Numbered from the stretch's first letter, positions 20,051 through 28,853 are shown. The stretch is 64,000 nt of DNA from Hyphomicrobiales bacterium (GCA_004144595.1 SEEM01000011.1:1-64000), one strand, 5' to 3'. Numbers and translations are program-made. The notes: a model not told the origin generated them from the letters alone.

Positions 20051-20935
20051 ATGACGATTCGGACAGTCGCTGTAATCGGGGTCGGGCAGATGGGCGGCCC
20101 AATGGCCCGCAACATTCTCAAGGCAGGTTTCGAGCTGACCGTCTGCGATCGCGACGAGGCGGCGCTGGCAGCCTTCGCTGCCTTGGGCGCGCGTTGCACC
20201 ACGCGCGCGGCGGACTGCGCGGACTGCGATGTGGTGGCCGTGCTGGTGGCGACGCCGGCGCAGACACGCGCGGTCCTGCTCGGATCTGGCGGCCTACTGG
20301 AGGGTGTCGCCGACAAGGCACCGATCGTGGCCGTGATGGGGACGATCGCTCCCAACGAGATGACCAGCCTTGCCGAGGCGCTCGAAACAAAAGGCATCGC
20401 GCTTGTCGATGCGCCCATCAGCGGCGGGACCATGGGCGCGGAAGACGGAACGCTCGCCATCATGATGGGAGGCGCGCCAGAGTTGTTCGAGCGGCTGCGG
20501 CCGCTGATGGAAAGCATGGGCAAGGCGATTTACCATTGCGGTTCGCTCGGAACCGGTCAGGTGACGAAAATCGTCAATAACATCGTCGGCGTGACGACGC
20601 AGATGATTGCCGCGGAAGCCTACCGGATCTGCCTAGACAACGGCCTGAAGCTCGGCGACGTCATTCCCATCTATGAGGCGGGTACCGGCCGTAACTTCAT
20701 CACGCGGGACGTCACGGACGTGACCAGGGCCTATACCTCATGGACCGGCCGGCGACAGGATTTCGACAACCTGCAGGCGATCATGCGCAAGGATATCGGG
20801 CTGGCTCTTTCGATCGGAGAGACGTCGGGCCCGCTGCCGATGCTTCATGCCTTGCAGGCCGTGCTCGCAAGTGCCGGCGAAGAGACCTTCGAGAACTGGA
20901 GCCGGATCGCCGGCGCCGAAACCGCGTCGTCCTGA
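20051..20935 (+). CDS. NAD(P)-dependent beta-hydroxyacid dehydrogenase (3-hydroxyisobutyrate dehydrogenase family)
   Basis: A 294-residue enzyme with the N-terminal Rossmann motif VIGVGQMGGPMARNIL, the substrate-binding DAPISGGTMGAEDGTL block near residue 120 and the catalytic lysine in GQVTKIVNN near 170. The ATG at 20051 gives the normal family length; the frame is open upstream to 19547 without conserved sequence. It oxidises a 3-hydroxyacid to the semialdehyde or ketone, or works in reverse. It diverges from livK and converges with the iclR gene. Confidence 0.93.
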   Translation: MTIRTVAVIGVGQMGGPMARNILKAGFELTVCDRDEAALAAFAALGARCTTRAADCADCDVVAVLVATPAQTRAVLLGSGGLLEGVADKAPIVAVMGTIAPNEMTSLAEALETKGIALVDAPISGGTMGAEDGTLAIMMGGAPELFERLRPLMESMGKAIYHCGSLGTGQVTKIVNNIVGVTTQMIAAEAYRICLDNGLKLGDVIPIYEAGTGRNFITRDVTDVTRAYTSWTGRRQDFDNLQAIMRKDIGLALSIGETSGPLPMLHALQAVLASAGEETFENWSRIAGAETASS

Positions 20936-21053
20936 CCCGCGACGTTCGCGGGCGATGATGCTGACGGACAATTTGGGCCGCGGATCTGCGCGTGCGCAGG
21001 TGGTGCCTGCCGACCCCCTTCCTTAATTCGACAGCGCGAGGAAAGAATTCGCT

Positions 21054-21836
21054 TCAATTTCGGATTTCGAGAAATCGCTCTATCGCTTCTGCAGCCTTAA
21101 GCATGTCAGGAAGATATCTGTCGACGATGGTTGGGCCATCATATGTCAAGATGGCGCTGGTCGAGAGACCATGACGAACGCGGCCGCCCACTCGGATTGG
21201 CACGGCAAGTGAGGCCATGCCCAAGGCGGTCTCCTGATTGGTATAGATCCAACCCTGCTTGCGGGCCTGAGCGATCTGCGCGCGAAGTTTGCCCAAGTCG
21301 TTGATCGTGAAGGGCGTGACGGCCGGTAACATCTGATCCGCCGGAAACATCCGGTCGAACTCTGTTTCCGATAAGTCGCCGAGCATGAGCTTACCAGCCG
21401 AGGAGGCGTTGGCGGGAAAGCGGGTCCCGACCGACATGTAGTCGCGCTGAAGGCGTTTGGCGGTCGCCCTCGCGATGCAGACGACCTCCCGACCGTCGAG
21501 CGTCATGATCGAGCATGACTCGTCGAGCTTGTCAGAAAGCTCGACCAGCCGCGGCTGAATCAGGCTGAACGCCGGCAGCGAGGCCAGATAGGAGTATCCC
21601 AGCTGGAGTGTCCGTGCCGAGAGGTGAAAACGCCGATCGTTCTCGTCGTAGAACACGTATCCAAGCTTTGTCAGCGTAACCAGGACGCGGCGTGCCGAGC
21701 CAGGGCTGAGGCCGACCTTCTGCGACACGGCGCTCAGCGTCATCGAGGGAGAGCTGGCGCCAAAAGCCTCGATCACGGCCAGGCCCTTGGCCAGGGACTT
21801 GATGAATTCCGGGTCGTTATCCTCCTCAGAACTCAT
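21054..21836 (-). CDS. IclR family transcriptional regulator
   Basis: A 260-residue IclR regulator: an N-terminal winged helix-turn-helix (about 13-75, MTLSAVSQKVGLSPGSARRV) and a C-terminal effector-binding domain (about 90-255). The start is uncertain: ATG 21836 (used here), ATG 21854 and TTG 21902 are all in frame; 21836 places the HTH at the usual distance. It lies 84 bases downstream of the permuted CoA-transferase on the same strand and is probably co-transcribed with it, so it may control its own synthesis through the palindromic sites at 23354-23378 and 23474-23500. Confidence 0.93.
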   Translation of the reverse strand: MSSEEDNDPEFIKSLAKGLAVIEAFGASSPSMTLSAVSQKVGLSPGSARRVLVTLTKLGYVFYDENDRRFHLSARTLQLGYSYLASLPAFSLIQPRLVELSDKLDESCSIMTLDGREVVCIARATAKRLQRDYMSVGTRFPANASSAGKLMLGDLSETEFDRMFPADQMLPAVTPFTINDLGKLRAQIAQARKQGWIYTNQETALGMASLAVPIRVGGRVRHGLSTSAILTYDGPTIVDRYLPDMLKAAEAIERFLEIRN

Positions 21837-21920
21837 CTTTGCGCGCCGCTCCATTCCGGTCGATTGAGCAGTGTCATCGGGCACGCTAGCGGTTCCCGTC
21901 AAGTACGCTCGTCACCGTCT

Positions 21921-23339
21921 TCAGGTCCACAGCAGGGGCGATGCGCCGGCCGGCTCGGGAGGAATGTCCCAGCGGCCGGGCGTTTCTGAATAGGTCACGA
22001 TCGGAAGAGCATGCTCGATATCGCCGAACGAGGTCCGGGTGATGCCGATCTCGTCGGATTGCGGCAGCGGCAGCTTGCTGATGCCTTGCGGCCCCCCCGG
22101 CCACTGTTCCGGCGGCAATTGCCCGAGTTCCTGAAGCCACATCGAGCAGGAGGTCAGCGACACCTTCACATGGTAACTGCCTCCCGATTGCGCGCGCTTC
22201 AGCAATGCGCTGGCAACGCCAGCCGCGCCGAGATAGCCGGCAAGATAGTCGTTGAGCGTGAAGGTCGAGGCGAGCACGGGGGCATTGATGCTGCCCTCGC
22301 CGACGGCAAGGCCGCTGACAACCTGGCCGAGCGGGTCGTACCCGGCTCGCGTCGCCCAAGGGCCATCATAGCCATAGCAACTGACCGAGACATAGATTAG
22401 CCCTGGTCGAAGCTCCGCCAGCGCCCGTGGCGACAGGCCCCGCGCTTCCAGCGAGCCCGGCCGCCATGAGTGAACGAAGACATCCGCACCGGCGATCAAC
22501 TCGCGAAGCTGGGCCAGCTCGGCCGGGCGATCGAGGTCGGCGAAGGCGGAACGCTTTCCGAAGCCCGTATCGACCACGACATGCGTAGGATCGGGCTGGT
22601 GCGGCGCCGAGATATGGATGACTTCCGCGCCCTGTTCGGCAAGCTGCCGCGAGACGACCGGCCCGGCGAGAACATGTCCCATATCGACGACACGAAGGCC
22701 TGAAAGTGGCCTGTCTGCCGGCTTGAAAGGTTCGGGCGCGCTCTCGCCGATGAGCTCGATTTCGACCGGAACCCGCGATGCGAGGTGCCGTCCCTGCGGA
22801 CTTGCCAACCATTCCTCGCGGGTCCGGGCGACGGCTCCGATCACCTTTGCCTCGGCCAACGCCTCTTCAAGCGCAAAGGCGTCCCAACGACCGACCGCCT
22901 TTGCGATCGAGGCCGTCGCGGACGAGCAATCGAGAAACGCCAGCATGCGGCTGAAATGCTCATGATAGAACGCGTGTCGAAGCAGATAGATCTGCCGCCC
23001 GTCCCGGGTCTCGAAAAACACGGTGTCTTCGGAAGCCGGTCGCTTCAGCTGGATCGGGACACCATTACGCATCACATAGGCCAGCGTCCTCAGGCCCGGC
23101 ACGGCAGCACGACGCAAGTCGACGTTGATCGACTGATCGCGGCCGCCCCTTGCGCGCCAGATCGACGCTATGCCCATCGCCTGGGCTGCGAGAGCCACCG
23201 CGCTTGCAAGCCCGGGCCGGTAACGGCTCGGCACGACCGGATCCATTCCGGCGAACTCGACCTCCGACTTTCCCTCCAGGAACTCGAAATCCAGCTTCGC
23301 GAGCAAGCTATCGAGCGAGGAGTTCGCCAGGCTTTTCAT
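21921..23339 (-). CDS. CaiB/BaiF family CoA-transferase with permuted domain order
   Basis: A 472-residue protein. The usual family III N-terminal signature (LSGLRVVDMGHVLAGPVVSR) appears only at about residue 231. The first 230 residues resemble the part that normally follows the catalytic aspartate (ALAAQAMGIASIWRARGGR, then VDLRRAAV). The order therefore looks circularly permuted or like a partial duplication fused head to tail. An Asp in TLNDYLAGYLGA near the end of the second part is the candidate nucleophile. Probably a CoA-transferase for the TctC-imported acid. Its ATG lies 15 bases from the nearer operator-like palindrome. Confidence 0.88.
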   Translation of the reverse strand: MKSLANSSLDSLLAKLDFEFLEGKSEVEFAGMDPVVPSRYRPGLASAVALAAQAMGIASIWRARGGRDQSINVDLRRAAVPGLRTLAYVMRNGVPIQLKRPASEDTVFFETRDGRQIYLLRHAFYHEHFSRMLAFLDCSSATASIAKAVGRWDAFALEEALAEAKVIGAVARTREEWLASPQGRHLASRVPVEIELIGESAPEPFKPADRPLSGLRVVDMGHVLAGPVVSRQLAEQGAEVIHISAPHQPDPTHVVVDTGFGKRSAFADLDRPAELAQLRELIAGADVFVHSWRPGSLEARGLSPRALAELRPGLIYVSVSCYGYDGPWATRAGYDPLGQVVSGLAVGEGSINAPVLASTFTLNDYLAGYLGAAGVASALLKRAQSGGSYHVKVSLTSCSMWLQELGQLPPEQWPGGPQGISKLPLPQSDEIGITRTSFGDIEHALPIVTYSETPGRWDIPPEPAGASPLLWT

Positions 23340-23353
23340 CGACTACCTGCTGT

Positions 23354-23378
23354 TTCCGTAATACGGAATAATTTCCGG
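23354..23378. promoter_or_regulatory. Operator-like cluster of three TTCCGTA/TACGGAA half-sites (left copy)
   Basis: TTCCGTA-A-TACGGAA at 23354-23368 is a perfect 15-base palindrome, and after TAAT a third half-site, TTCCGG, follows (23373-23378). It lies 15 bases upstream of the CoA-transferase ATG, close enough to block transcription. IclR-family proteins bind palindromes containing GGAA and TTCC, so the neighbouring IclR protein is the likely ligand (inference). Confidence 0.7.
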
Positions 23379-23473
23379 ATATCTCATTTTTATGAATAGG
23401 CAAGCGGCTTGTCAAACGTGGCGCGCTTTGAAAGCCGGTTGACAAGTCGTACATCGAGGGTCAGCATTACGAA

Positions 23474-23500
23474 ATACGGAAAAAGTTCCGGTATACGGAA
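23474..23500. promoter_or_regulatory. Operator-like cluster of three half-sites (right copy, mirror image)
   Basis: ATACGGAA-AAAG-TTCCGGTATACGGAA. Read on the minus strand it repeats the left copy's order of half-sites: TTCCGTA, TACCGGAA, spacer, TTCCGTA. It ends 21 bases before the tctC-like start codon. The two copies share ATACGGAA-N4-TTCCGG and flank the divergent spacer symmetrically. Confidence 0.7.
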
Positions 23501-23521
23501 TAACGACAAAGGGAGGATGCG

Positions 23522-24490
23522 ATGCCGTTTCGCGTGATGGGACTTTCGATCTCGCTCGCTGTTGCGCTTGGTTCGGCGGCCTTTGCCCAGGCCGACTATC
23601 CGAACAAGCCGATCCACATGATTGTGCCGCTTCCCGCAGGGTCTGCAGCCGACGGCATCGCCCGTGTCGTGATGCCGGCGGTAGAGAAGCTTCTCGGCCA
23701 GCCCATCATCATCGAGAACGAAGGCGGAGCGGCATCCATCCCAGGAACCGCGCGGGCGGCGAAGTCGGCAGCGGACGGTTACACTCTGCTGTTCGGTACG
23801 GTCGCCACGCAGGTCTCCAATCCCAACATGTTCAAGGCGCTGCCCTACGATCCAGCCAAGGACTTCACCGCCGTGGCCCGAGTCGGTTTGCAGACCCTGC
23901 TCATGGCCGTGCCGACTTCGAGCGGCATCGGTTCAGTCGACAAATTCGTCGAAAAGGCCAAGGAAACCGGCAATCGCACATTTGCCTCAGCCGGAATCGG
24001 TACGTCGGCCCATCTTTGCGCCGAGCTGCTCAAGCAGCGCTCCGGTATCAAGCTTCGTCACATCCCCTATCAGGGCGGCGCGCAATCCGTGCTCGACCTG
24101 ATGCGCGGGGAAATCTCGATGATGTTCTATTCGCTGGCCCAGTTTCAGCCAGGTCTGCAGTCCGGCGAACTGAAGCTGTTGGGGATCGCCGCCGACAAGC
24201 GATCCAAGTTCACGCCCGACGTACCGACCATGAAAGAGCTCGGCTACGATGTGGTGATGACGTCGTGGTATGGCGTTTACGCCCGCTCCGGCACCAAGCC
24301 CGAGATCGTCGACAAGGTCGCTAACGCCATCAACAAGGCGCTGAAGGACCCTGGCGTCATCGCCGCGCTCGAGAAGACCGGCACCGAGGTCTACGCCACC
24401 GAGACCCCGGCGGACTATCAGACGTTCACGAATACCGAGCGTGCCCGCTACGGCGAGATCATCAACGCCGCCGGCATTCCCAAGACCTGA
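23522..24490 (+). CDS. Tripartite tricarboxylate transporter substrate-binding protein (TctC/Bug family)
   Basis: A 322-residue periplasmic binding protein. The signal peptide is about residues 1-21 (MPFRVMGLSISLAVALGSAA, cleaved after AFA-Q), followed by the family's ADYPNKPIHMIVPLPAGSAADGIAR start, where YPxKPI is diagnostic. GGGAGG precedes the ATG. It should capture a carboxylate and hand it to TctA/TctB, encoded about 4 kb downstream on the same strand (28377-30362). First gene of the operon, transcribed away from the CoA-transferase/iclR pair. Confidence 0.94.
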   Translation: MPFRVMGLSISLAVALGSAAFAQADYPNKPIHMIVPLPAGSAADGIARVVMPAVEKLLGQPIIIENEGGAASIPGTARAAKSAADGYTLLFGTVATQVSNPNMFKALPYDPAKDFTAVARVGLQTLLMAVPTSSGIGSVDKFVEKAKETGNRTFASAGIGTSAHLCAELLKQRSGIKLRHIPYQGGAQSVLDLMRGEISMMFYSLAQFQPGLQSGELKLLGIAADKRSKFTPDVPTMKELGYDVVMTSWYGVYARSGTKPEIVDKVANAINKALKDPGVIAALEKTGTEVYATETPADYQTFTNTERARYGEIINAAGIPKT

Positions 24491-24578
24491 CCTCGACCCC
24501 ATCCGGACAAGCAGGGCCGCGAATGCGCCGCGGCCTCGACCCTGCTTGTCCTGCTGCCCCATCTCGCGGAGTTGCACG

Positions 24579-25781
24579 ATGCCACATCCAGGCTCTGAAG
24601 CCGTCATTGCCGGACTGGGCGAGCCGCCTGTCGGCCGCCTGGTCGGGTCCAACCCGACCGAACTCCACGTAGAAGCGGCGATGCTCGCCATCGAGGATTG
24701 CGGCATCGACAAGCACGACATCGACGGGCTGATGACGTCGGGAACCTTCCTGAACGACAACATCCGCCACCATATGATCATCGGCGAGCATCTCGGCCTT
24801 CACTGCAAGACCTTCTGCGACACGCTGAGGACCGGCGGCCAGTCCTATCTCAACGGGCTGCAGATCGCGAAATGGGCGGTCGAGAGCGGGCAGTGCAAAG
24901 CCGTGTTGATGTTACGCGGCGATAACATCCTGACTGGAGTTCCGAAGGGGACAGGGCTGAAGGCCTACATCGAATACGGCGCCCATCCCATCGAATTCGA
25001 GGTGCCGTTCGGCATCACGGTGCCCGGCGTCTATGCCATGATGGCGCAGCGACACATGCACGAATTCGGCACGACGCCGGAGCAACTGGCAGCAATCGCG
25101 GTGGCCTGCCGCAAACACGCCTCGCTGAACCCCAAAGCCTTCAAGCGCGATCCGATCACCGTTGACGATGTCCTGGCCTCGCCTTTGGTCAGCTCGCCGC
25201 TGCGGCTGCTCGATTGCAGCCCGATCTGCGACGGTGCGGGCGCGATCCTCGTGACTTCACTGGAGCGGGCTCGCGACTTGAAGAGCAAGCCTGTTCGCAT
25301 TCTCGGAACCGGGCAGGCCCAGTCCTACTATCACCTCGCGCATCTGGCTCGCGCCACCGGCGCCCGCGCGGAGGACAAGGCGCGCTTCGGCCTGACGCGA
25401 ACGGTGCAATCCGTCGCCGCCGAACAGGCCTTTGGCCGGGCCGGCGTGAGACCGTCCGACATCGACGTGGCCGAACTCTATGATTCCTTCACGATCACCG
25501 TGCTGATGCAGCTCGAGGATCTCGGATACTGCGCCAAGGGCGAGGGAGGCTCCTTCGCCGAAGGCGGCCGCATCGAGCTCGGCGGCGAACTGCCGGTCAA
25601 CACGCATGGCGGGCTGCTCTCCTTCGGATCAAGCGGTGGCATCAACCACATCATCGAGGCGGCGCGCCAGATGCGCGGAGAGGGTGGGGACCGGCAGGTT
25701 GCCGACGCGAAGCTCGCTCTGGCGACCAATGTCAGCGCCGTCGCCTCGAACCACTCCATCGCCATTCTCGGCCGCGACTAA
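24579..25781 (+). CDS. Thiolase-fold protein without the catalytic cysteine (SCP-x/Ltp type)
   Basis: A 400-residue member of the thiolase superfamily, of the lipid-transfer-protein branch. Where thiolases have the nucleophile motif C-A-S-G this protein reads L-R-T-G-G (about 83-87). The usual GHP histidine loop near the C-terminus reads GGLLSFGSSGG. It therefore should not be a classical thiolase. In actinobacterial steroid catabolism such proteins (Ltp2) pair with a DUF35 protein and act as retro-aldolases on CoA esters; the next gene, 12 bases downstream, is DUF35. GGAG lies 10 bases before the ATG at 24579. Confidence 0.88.
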   Translation: MPHPGSEAVIAGLGEPPVGRLVGSNPTELHVEAAMLAIEDCGIDKHDIDGLMTSGTFLNDNIRHHMIIGEHLGLHCKTFCDTLRTGGQSYLNGLQIAKWAVESGQCKAVLMLRGDNILTGVPKGTGLKAYIEYGAHPIEFEVPFGITVPGVYAMMAQRHMHEFGTTPEQLAAIAVACRKHASLNPKAFKRDPITVDDVLASPLVSSPLRLLDCSPICDGAGAILVTSLERARDLKSKPVRILGTGQAQSYYHLAHLARATGARAEDKARFGLTRTVQSVAAEQAFGRAGVRPSDIDVAELYDSFTITVLMQLEDLGYCAKGEGGSFAEGGRIELGGELPVNTHGGLLSFGSSGGINHIIEAARQMRGEGGDRQVADAKLALATNVSAVASNHSIAILGRD

Positions 25782-25792
25782 GGAACGACGCA

Positions 25793-26182
25793 ATGTCTCG
25801 CCCCCTTCCGACGCCGTCCAAGATTTCGCAGCCCTTCTGGGATTCCTGCAAGGCACAGCACATGGAAATCCAGTGCTGCGATGCCTGCGGAGTCTACGCC
25901 TTCTACCCGGTTTACATCTGCCCCGAATGCGCCTCGCGGAAGCTGAGTTGGAAGCCCGTCAGCGGCAAGGGGACCATTCACACCTTCACGGTCGCGGCGA
26001 AGTCCAGCTTCGCGATCGAGGGGCCGCTGGTCGTGGCCCTCGTCGAGCTGGAGGAGGGCGCGATGATGGTCTCGAACATCGTCACGAACGCCCCCGAGCG
26101 GATCGGCATCGGCGACCCCGTTCGCCTTTGCTACGAGCCGGTCTCCGAGGAGATCACCCTGCCGATGTTCGAGCCAGCGTGA
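25793..26182 (+). CDS. DUF35 (zinc ribbon plus OB-fold) acyl-CoA-binding partner protein
   Basis: A 129-residue protein with an N-terminal rubredoxin-like zinc ribbon (two CxxC pairs, CCDAC near 23 and CPEC near 38) followed by the OB-fold domain (about 45-129). DUF35 proteins act as partners of thiolase-fold enzymes and bind the acyl-CoA. It is placed between the thiolase-fold gene (12 bases upstream) and the FAH-family gene (7 bases downstream), which strongly suggests an obligate complex with the former. AAGGAA precedes the start. Confidence 0.92.
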   Translation: MSRPLPTPSKISQPFWDSCKAQHMEIQCCDACGVYAFYPVYICPECASRKLSWKPVSGKGTIHTFTVAAKSSFAIEGPLVVALVELEEGAMMVSNIVTNAPERIGIGDPVRLCYEPVSEEITLPMFEPA

Positions 26183-26188
26183 CACCAG

Positions 26189-27076
26189 ATGAAGATTGCC
26201 AGCATCGCAACCGCAGCCGGTCCCAGGCCCGCGATCGTCCGCGACGACAGGATCATCCCCGTCGCATCAGGATGGAATGGCCCATCCGGACCGCCTGAAT
26301 CCGTACTCAATATCATAACCGGCAGCGGCACGATGGAGGCGGTACGCCTGCATGTGGAGACGGCCGACCCCAATCTCTGGCGGCCGCTGCATGAGGCGAC
26401 GCTGCTCGCCCCAATCCCACGACCCGTCAAGAACGTCTTCTGCGTCGGTCGAAACTATCGCAAGCACATTGAGGAGGGAGCGCGCGCTCGCGGCGTCGAG
26501 GCCTCCTATCCGACGGTGCCCGAATTCTTCACCAAACCGCCGACCGCGGTGATCGGCCCGGGAGCCGACATCCGCCTGTCGCCGGTGACGTCGAAGCTCG
26601 ATTACGAAGTCGAGCTCGCCTTCATCGTCGGGCGTACCGCGCGCGACATCGCGGCAGCCGATGCACTGGATCACATCTTCGGTTTCACCGTGCTCAACGA
26701 CGTCACCGCCCGCGATCTGCAGCGAGACCATGGCCAGTGGTTCAAGGGGAAGGCGCTCGACACCTCCTGTCCGATCGGCCCCTGGATCGTCACCAGCGAC
26801 GAGTTCGACCTCGGCGCCGAACATCGCCTTTGGCTGACCGTCAACGGCGAGGAGCGGCAGAACTCCGTCATCGCGGACATGGTCTTCGACTGCGCCCGCA
26901 TCCTCGAGAGCCTGTCTGCGGGGATGACCGTCGAAGCCGGCGACATCGTCGCCACCGGCACGCCATCGGGCGTCGGCCTCGGTCTCGAGCCGCAGGTCTG
27001 GCTCAAGGCCGGCGACGAAATCGAGGCCGGCATCACCGGGATCGGAAGCATCAAGAACAGGATCGTGGCGGGCTGA
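26189..27076 (+). CDS. Fumarylacetoacetate hydrolase family protein
   Basis: A 295-residue FAH-domain protein with a short N-terminal extension and the catalytic domain from about residue 85 (FCVGRNYRKH). Metal ligands are visible in KLDYEVELAFIVG (near 133) and NDVTARDLQRDHGQW (near 169). Members hydrolyse C-C bonds of diketo acids, decarboxylate oxaloacetate or hydrate dienoates; the close proteins are 2-keto-4-pentenoate hydratase- or acylpyruvase-like. The DUF35 stop is 6 bases upstream. It probably works on a product of the aldolase-like step. Confidence 0.93.
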   Translation: MKIASIATAAGPRPAIVRDDRIIPVASGWNGPSGPPESVLNIITGSGTMEAVRLHVETADPNLWRPLHEATLLAPIPRPVKNVFCVGRNYRKHIEEGARARGVEASYPTVPEFFTKPPTAVIGPGADIRLSPVTSKLDYEVELAFIVGRTARDIAAADALDHIFGFTVLNDVTARDLQRDHGQWFKGKALDTSCPIGPWIVTSDEFDLGAEHRLWLTVNGEERQNSVIADMVFDCARILESLSAGMTVEAGDIVATGTPSGVGLGLEPQVWLKAGDEIEAGITGIGSIKNRIVAG

Positions 27077-27123
27077 GGTTCGATCTGCCGCCCGGCCTGT
27101 CATCCTATGAGGAGACCTGAACC

Positions 27124-28323
27124 ATGAACGCCTTCACCGCCCAGGCGGGCGCGACCATGTTACCGAAGGGAGCTCTGTCTGGCATTCGCGTCGTCGATGT
27201 CTCGCGCGCGCTTGCCGGCCCGTTCTCGACGATGCTGATGGCCGACCTTGGCGCCGACGTCATCAAGCTGGAAATGCCCGGCACCGGCGACGAGTCGCGT
27301 TACTGGGGCCCTCCCTTCGCCACCTACATGTCGTCCAACCGCAACAAGCGCTCGGTCGAAGTCGACCTGCACACAGCCGAAGGCCAGAAGGTCTGCCTCG
27401 ACCTCATCGCCGGCGCCGACATACTGGTCGAGAATTTCCGCCCCGGCACGATGAAGCGGTTCAAGCTGGACTACGACGCCGTCACCAAGGTCAAGCCTGA
27501 CCTGATCTATTGCTCGATCAGTGCTTACGGCCAGACCGGGCCGATGTCGCACCGTCCGGGTATCGATCTGATGGTTCAGGCGATCAGCGGCCTGATGTCC
27601 CAGACCGGCGCTCCCGACGGCAAGGGCTACAAGGCCGGCGGCCCCATCGCCGACATCGTCGGCGGCTTTTCAGCGGTCGTTTCGATCATGGCTTCGCTGA
27701 TGGAGCGTCGTGAGACCGGCAAGGGGCGCTATATCGACATCGCCATGCTCGACGGCATGATGATGGTGCTGAACCAGCAGATCGTCACCTATACGGCGAC
27801 CGGAAAGCCCTATGCCCGGGTCGGCAACGCCCATCCACTGATGGCGCCGTATGAAAGCTTCGAGGCCTCGGACCGCGAATTCGTAGTTGCCGTGACGAAC
27901 GAGAAGGCCTGGAAAGCCTTCATCTCGATCCCCGAATTCACCCATCTTGGGGATTGGGCGATCTGCCGGACCCAGGTCGAGCGCAACATCAACCGGGTCG
28001 AGATGCTCAAGGAGATCTACCGCGTCTTCAAGACGAAGCCCGCGAGCTACTGGCTGGCCGAGCTCGATGCGCGCGGCATCGCGTCGGAGCCCATCCTGAC
28101 GCTTCCCGAAGTCGTTGCGCATCCGCATGTCCAGCAGCGCGGCTCGCTGATGGAGATCGAGTATCCCCCGGATTCGGGCACCAAGGTCGTCATTCCCGGC
28201 ATGCCGTGGAAGGATGTCGCGGCGCCGATGGTCCGCCGCGATCCTCCCGCGCTCGGCCAGCACACCGATGAAGTGCTGGACGAACTCTACGGGAAAGCCC
28301 GCCACGCGGCGGTACAAGACTGA
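27124..28323 (+). CDS. CaiB/BaiF (family III) CoA-transferase
   Basis: A 399-residue family III CoA-transferase with canonical domain order: GIRVVDVSRALAGPFSTML near residue 20, NKRSVEVDL near 74, and Asp177 in PIADIVGG as the expected nucleophile. GAGGAG lies upstream of the ATG. It probably activates the carboxylate imported by the Tct system, or recycles CoA from the pathway's product. It is the second CoA-transferase near the same promoter, beside the permuted one at 21921, so donor and acceptor steps may be split between them (inference). Confidence 0.93.
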   Translation: MNAFTAQAGATMLPKGALSGIRVVDVSRALAGPFSTMLMADLGADVIKLEMPGTGDESRYWGPPFATYMSSNRNKRSVEVDLHTAEGQKVCLDLIAGADILVENFRPGTMKRFKLDYDAVTKVKPDLIYCSISAYGQTGPMSHRPGIDLMVQAISGLMSQTGAPDGKGYKAGGPIADIVGGFSAVVSIMASLMERRETGKGRYIDIAMLDGMMMVLNQQIVTYTATGKPYARVGNAHPLMAPYESFEASDREFVVAVTNEKAWKAFISIPEFTHLGDWAICRTQVERNINRVEMLKEIYRVFKTKPASYWLAELDARGIASEPILTLPEVVAHPHVQQRGSLMEIEYPPDSGTKVVIPGMPWKDVAAPMVRRDPPALGQHTDEVLDELYGKARHAAVQD

Positions 28324-28376
28324 AGCCCTCATGGCTTTCGCAGGGCCGAGACGGGACGGAAACCGGAGGTTTGCCC

Positions 28377-28838
28377 ATGACCTGGAATCGAGACGACCTT
28401 GCCGCCGGCTTGGCCTTCCTTGGCATTGGGCTGTTCTTCGCAGCCAACACATTGCTGTTCCTGCCGGTGGGCACGACGGCCGAGATGGGCCCCGGCTTCT
28501 TTCCCCTCGCGCTGTGCATCCTCCTCGGGCTGCTGGGCGCGGCGATCCTCCTCAAGGCGCGCCGGCCCACGACCGAGCCTGAGGAGCGCCCGGCGATCAA
28601 TCTGCGGGCCGTCTGCTTCATCACGGCGGCGCCGGTGGCTTTCGGGCTGGCGCTGCGCGACCTCGGGCTGGTGCCGGCACTCGTGATCAGCACCGGCGCC
28701 GCGCTGGCGGCGAGCCGGGTCATCGGACTGCGGCGCGGCGTGACGATCGTCGCGGGCATGACCGTCTTCTGCGTCGCCGTCTTCTATTACGGGCTGCGCG
28801 TGCCGGTCGAGCTTTTCAATCTCGACGTCTTCAATTGA
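28377..28838 (+). CDS. tctB: Tripartite tricarboxylate transporter small membrane subunit (TctB)
   Basis: A 153-residue membrane protein with four hydrophobic segments (about 10-28, 38-57, 80-98 and 103-140), the TctB pattern. The ATG at 28377 was preferred over TTG 28371, with CGGAGG at 28363-28368. It forms the membrane part of the transporter with TctA, encoded 15 bases downstream. The first segments carry the typical GLAFLGIGLFF and GPGFFP motifs. Transport is driven by an ion gradient in this family. Confidence 0.93.
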   Translation: MTWNRDDLAAGLAFLGIGLFFAANTLLFLPVGTTAEMGPGFFPLALCILLGLLGAAILLKARRPTTEPEERPAINLRAVCFITAAPVAFGLALRDLGLVPALVISTGAALAASRVIGLRRGVTIVAGMTVFCVAVFYYGLRVPVELFNLDVFN

Positions 28839-28853
28839 AGGACGAGTGTTGCC

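Noticed and set aside
20936-20952. CCCGCGA-CGT-TCGCGGG hairpin as a terminator after the beta-hydroxyacid dehydrogenase gene
   Set aside because: Well-formed stem but no T-run follows on either strand; left out as a feature.
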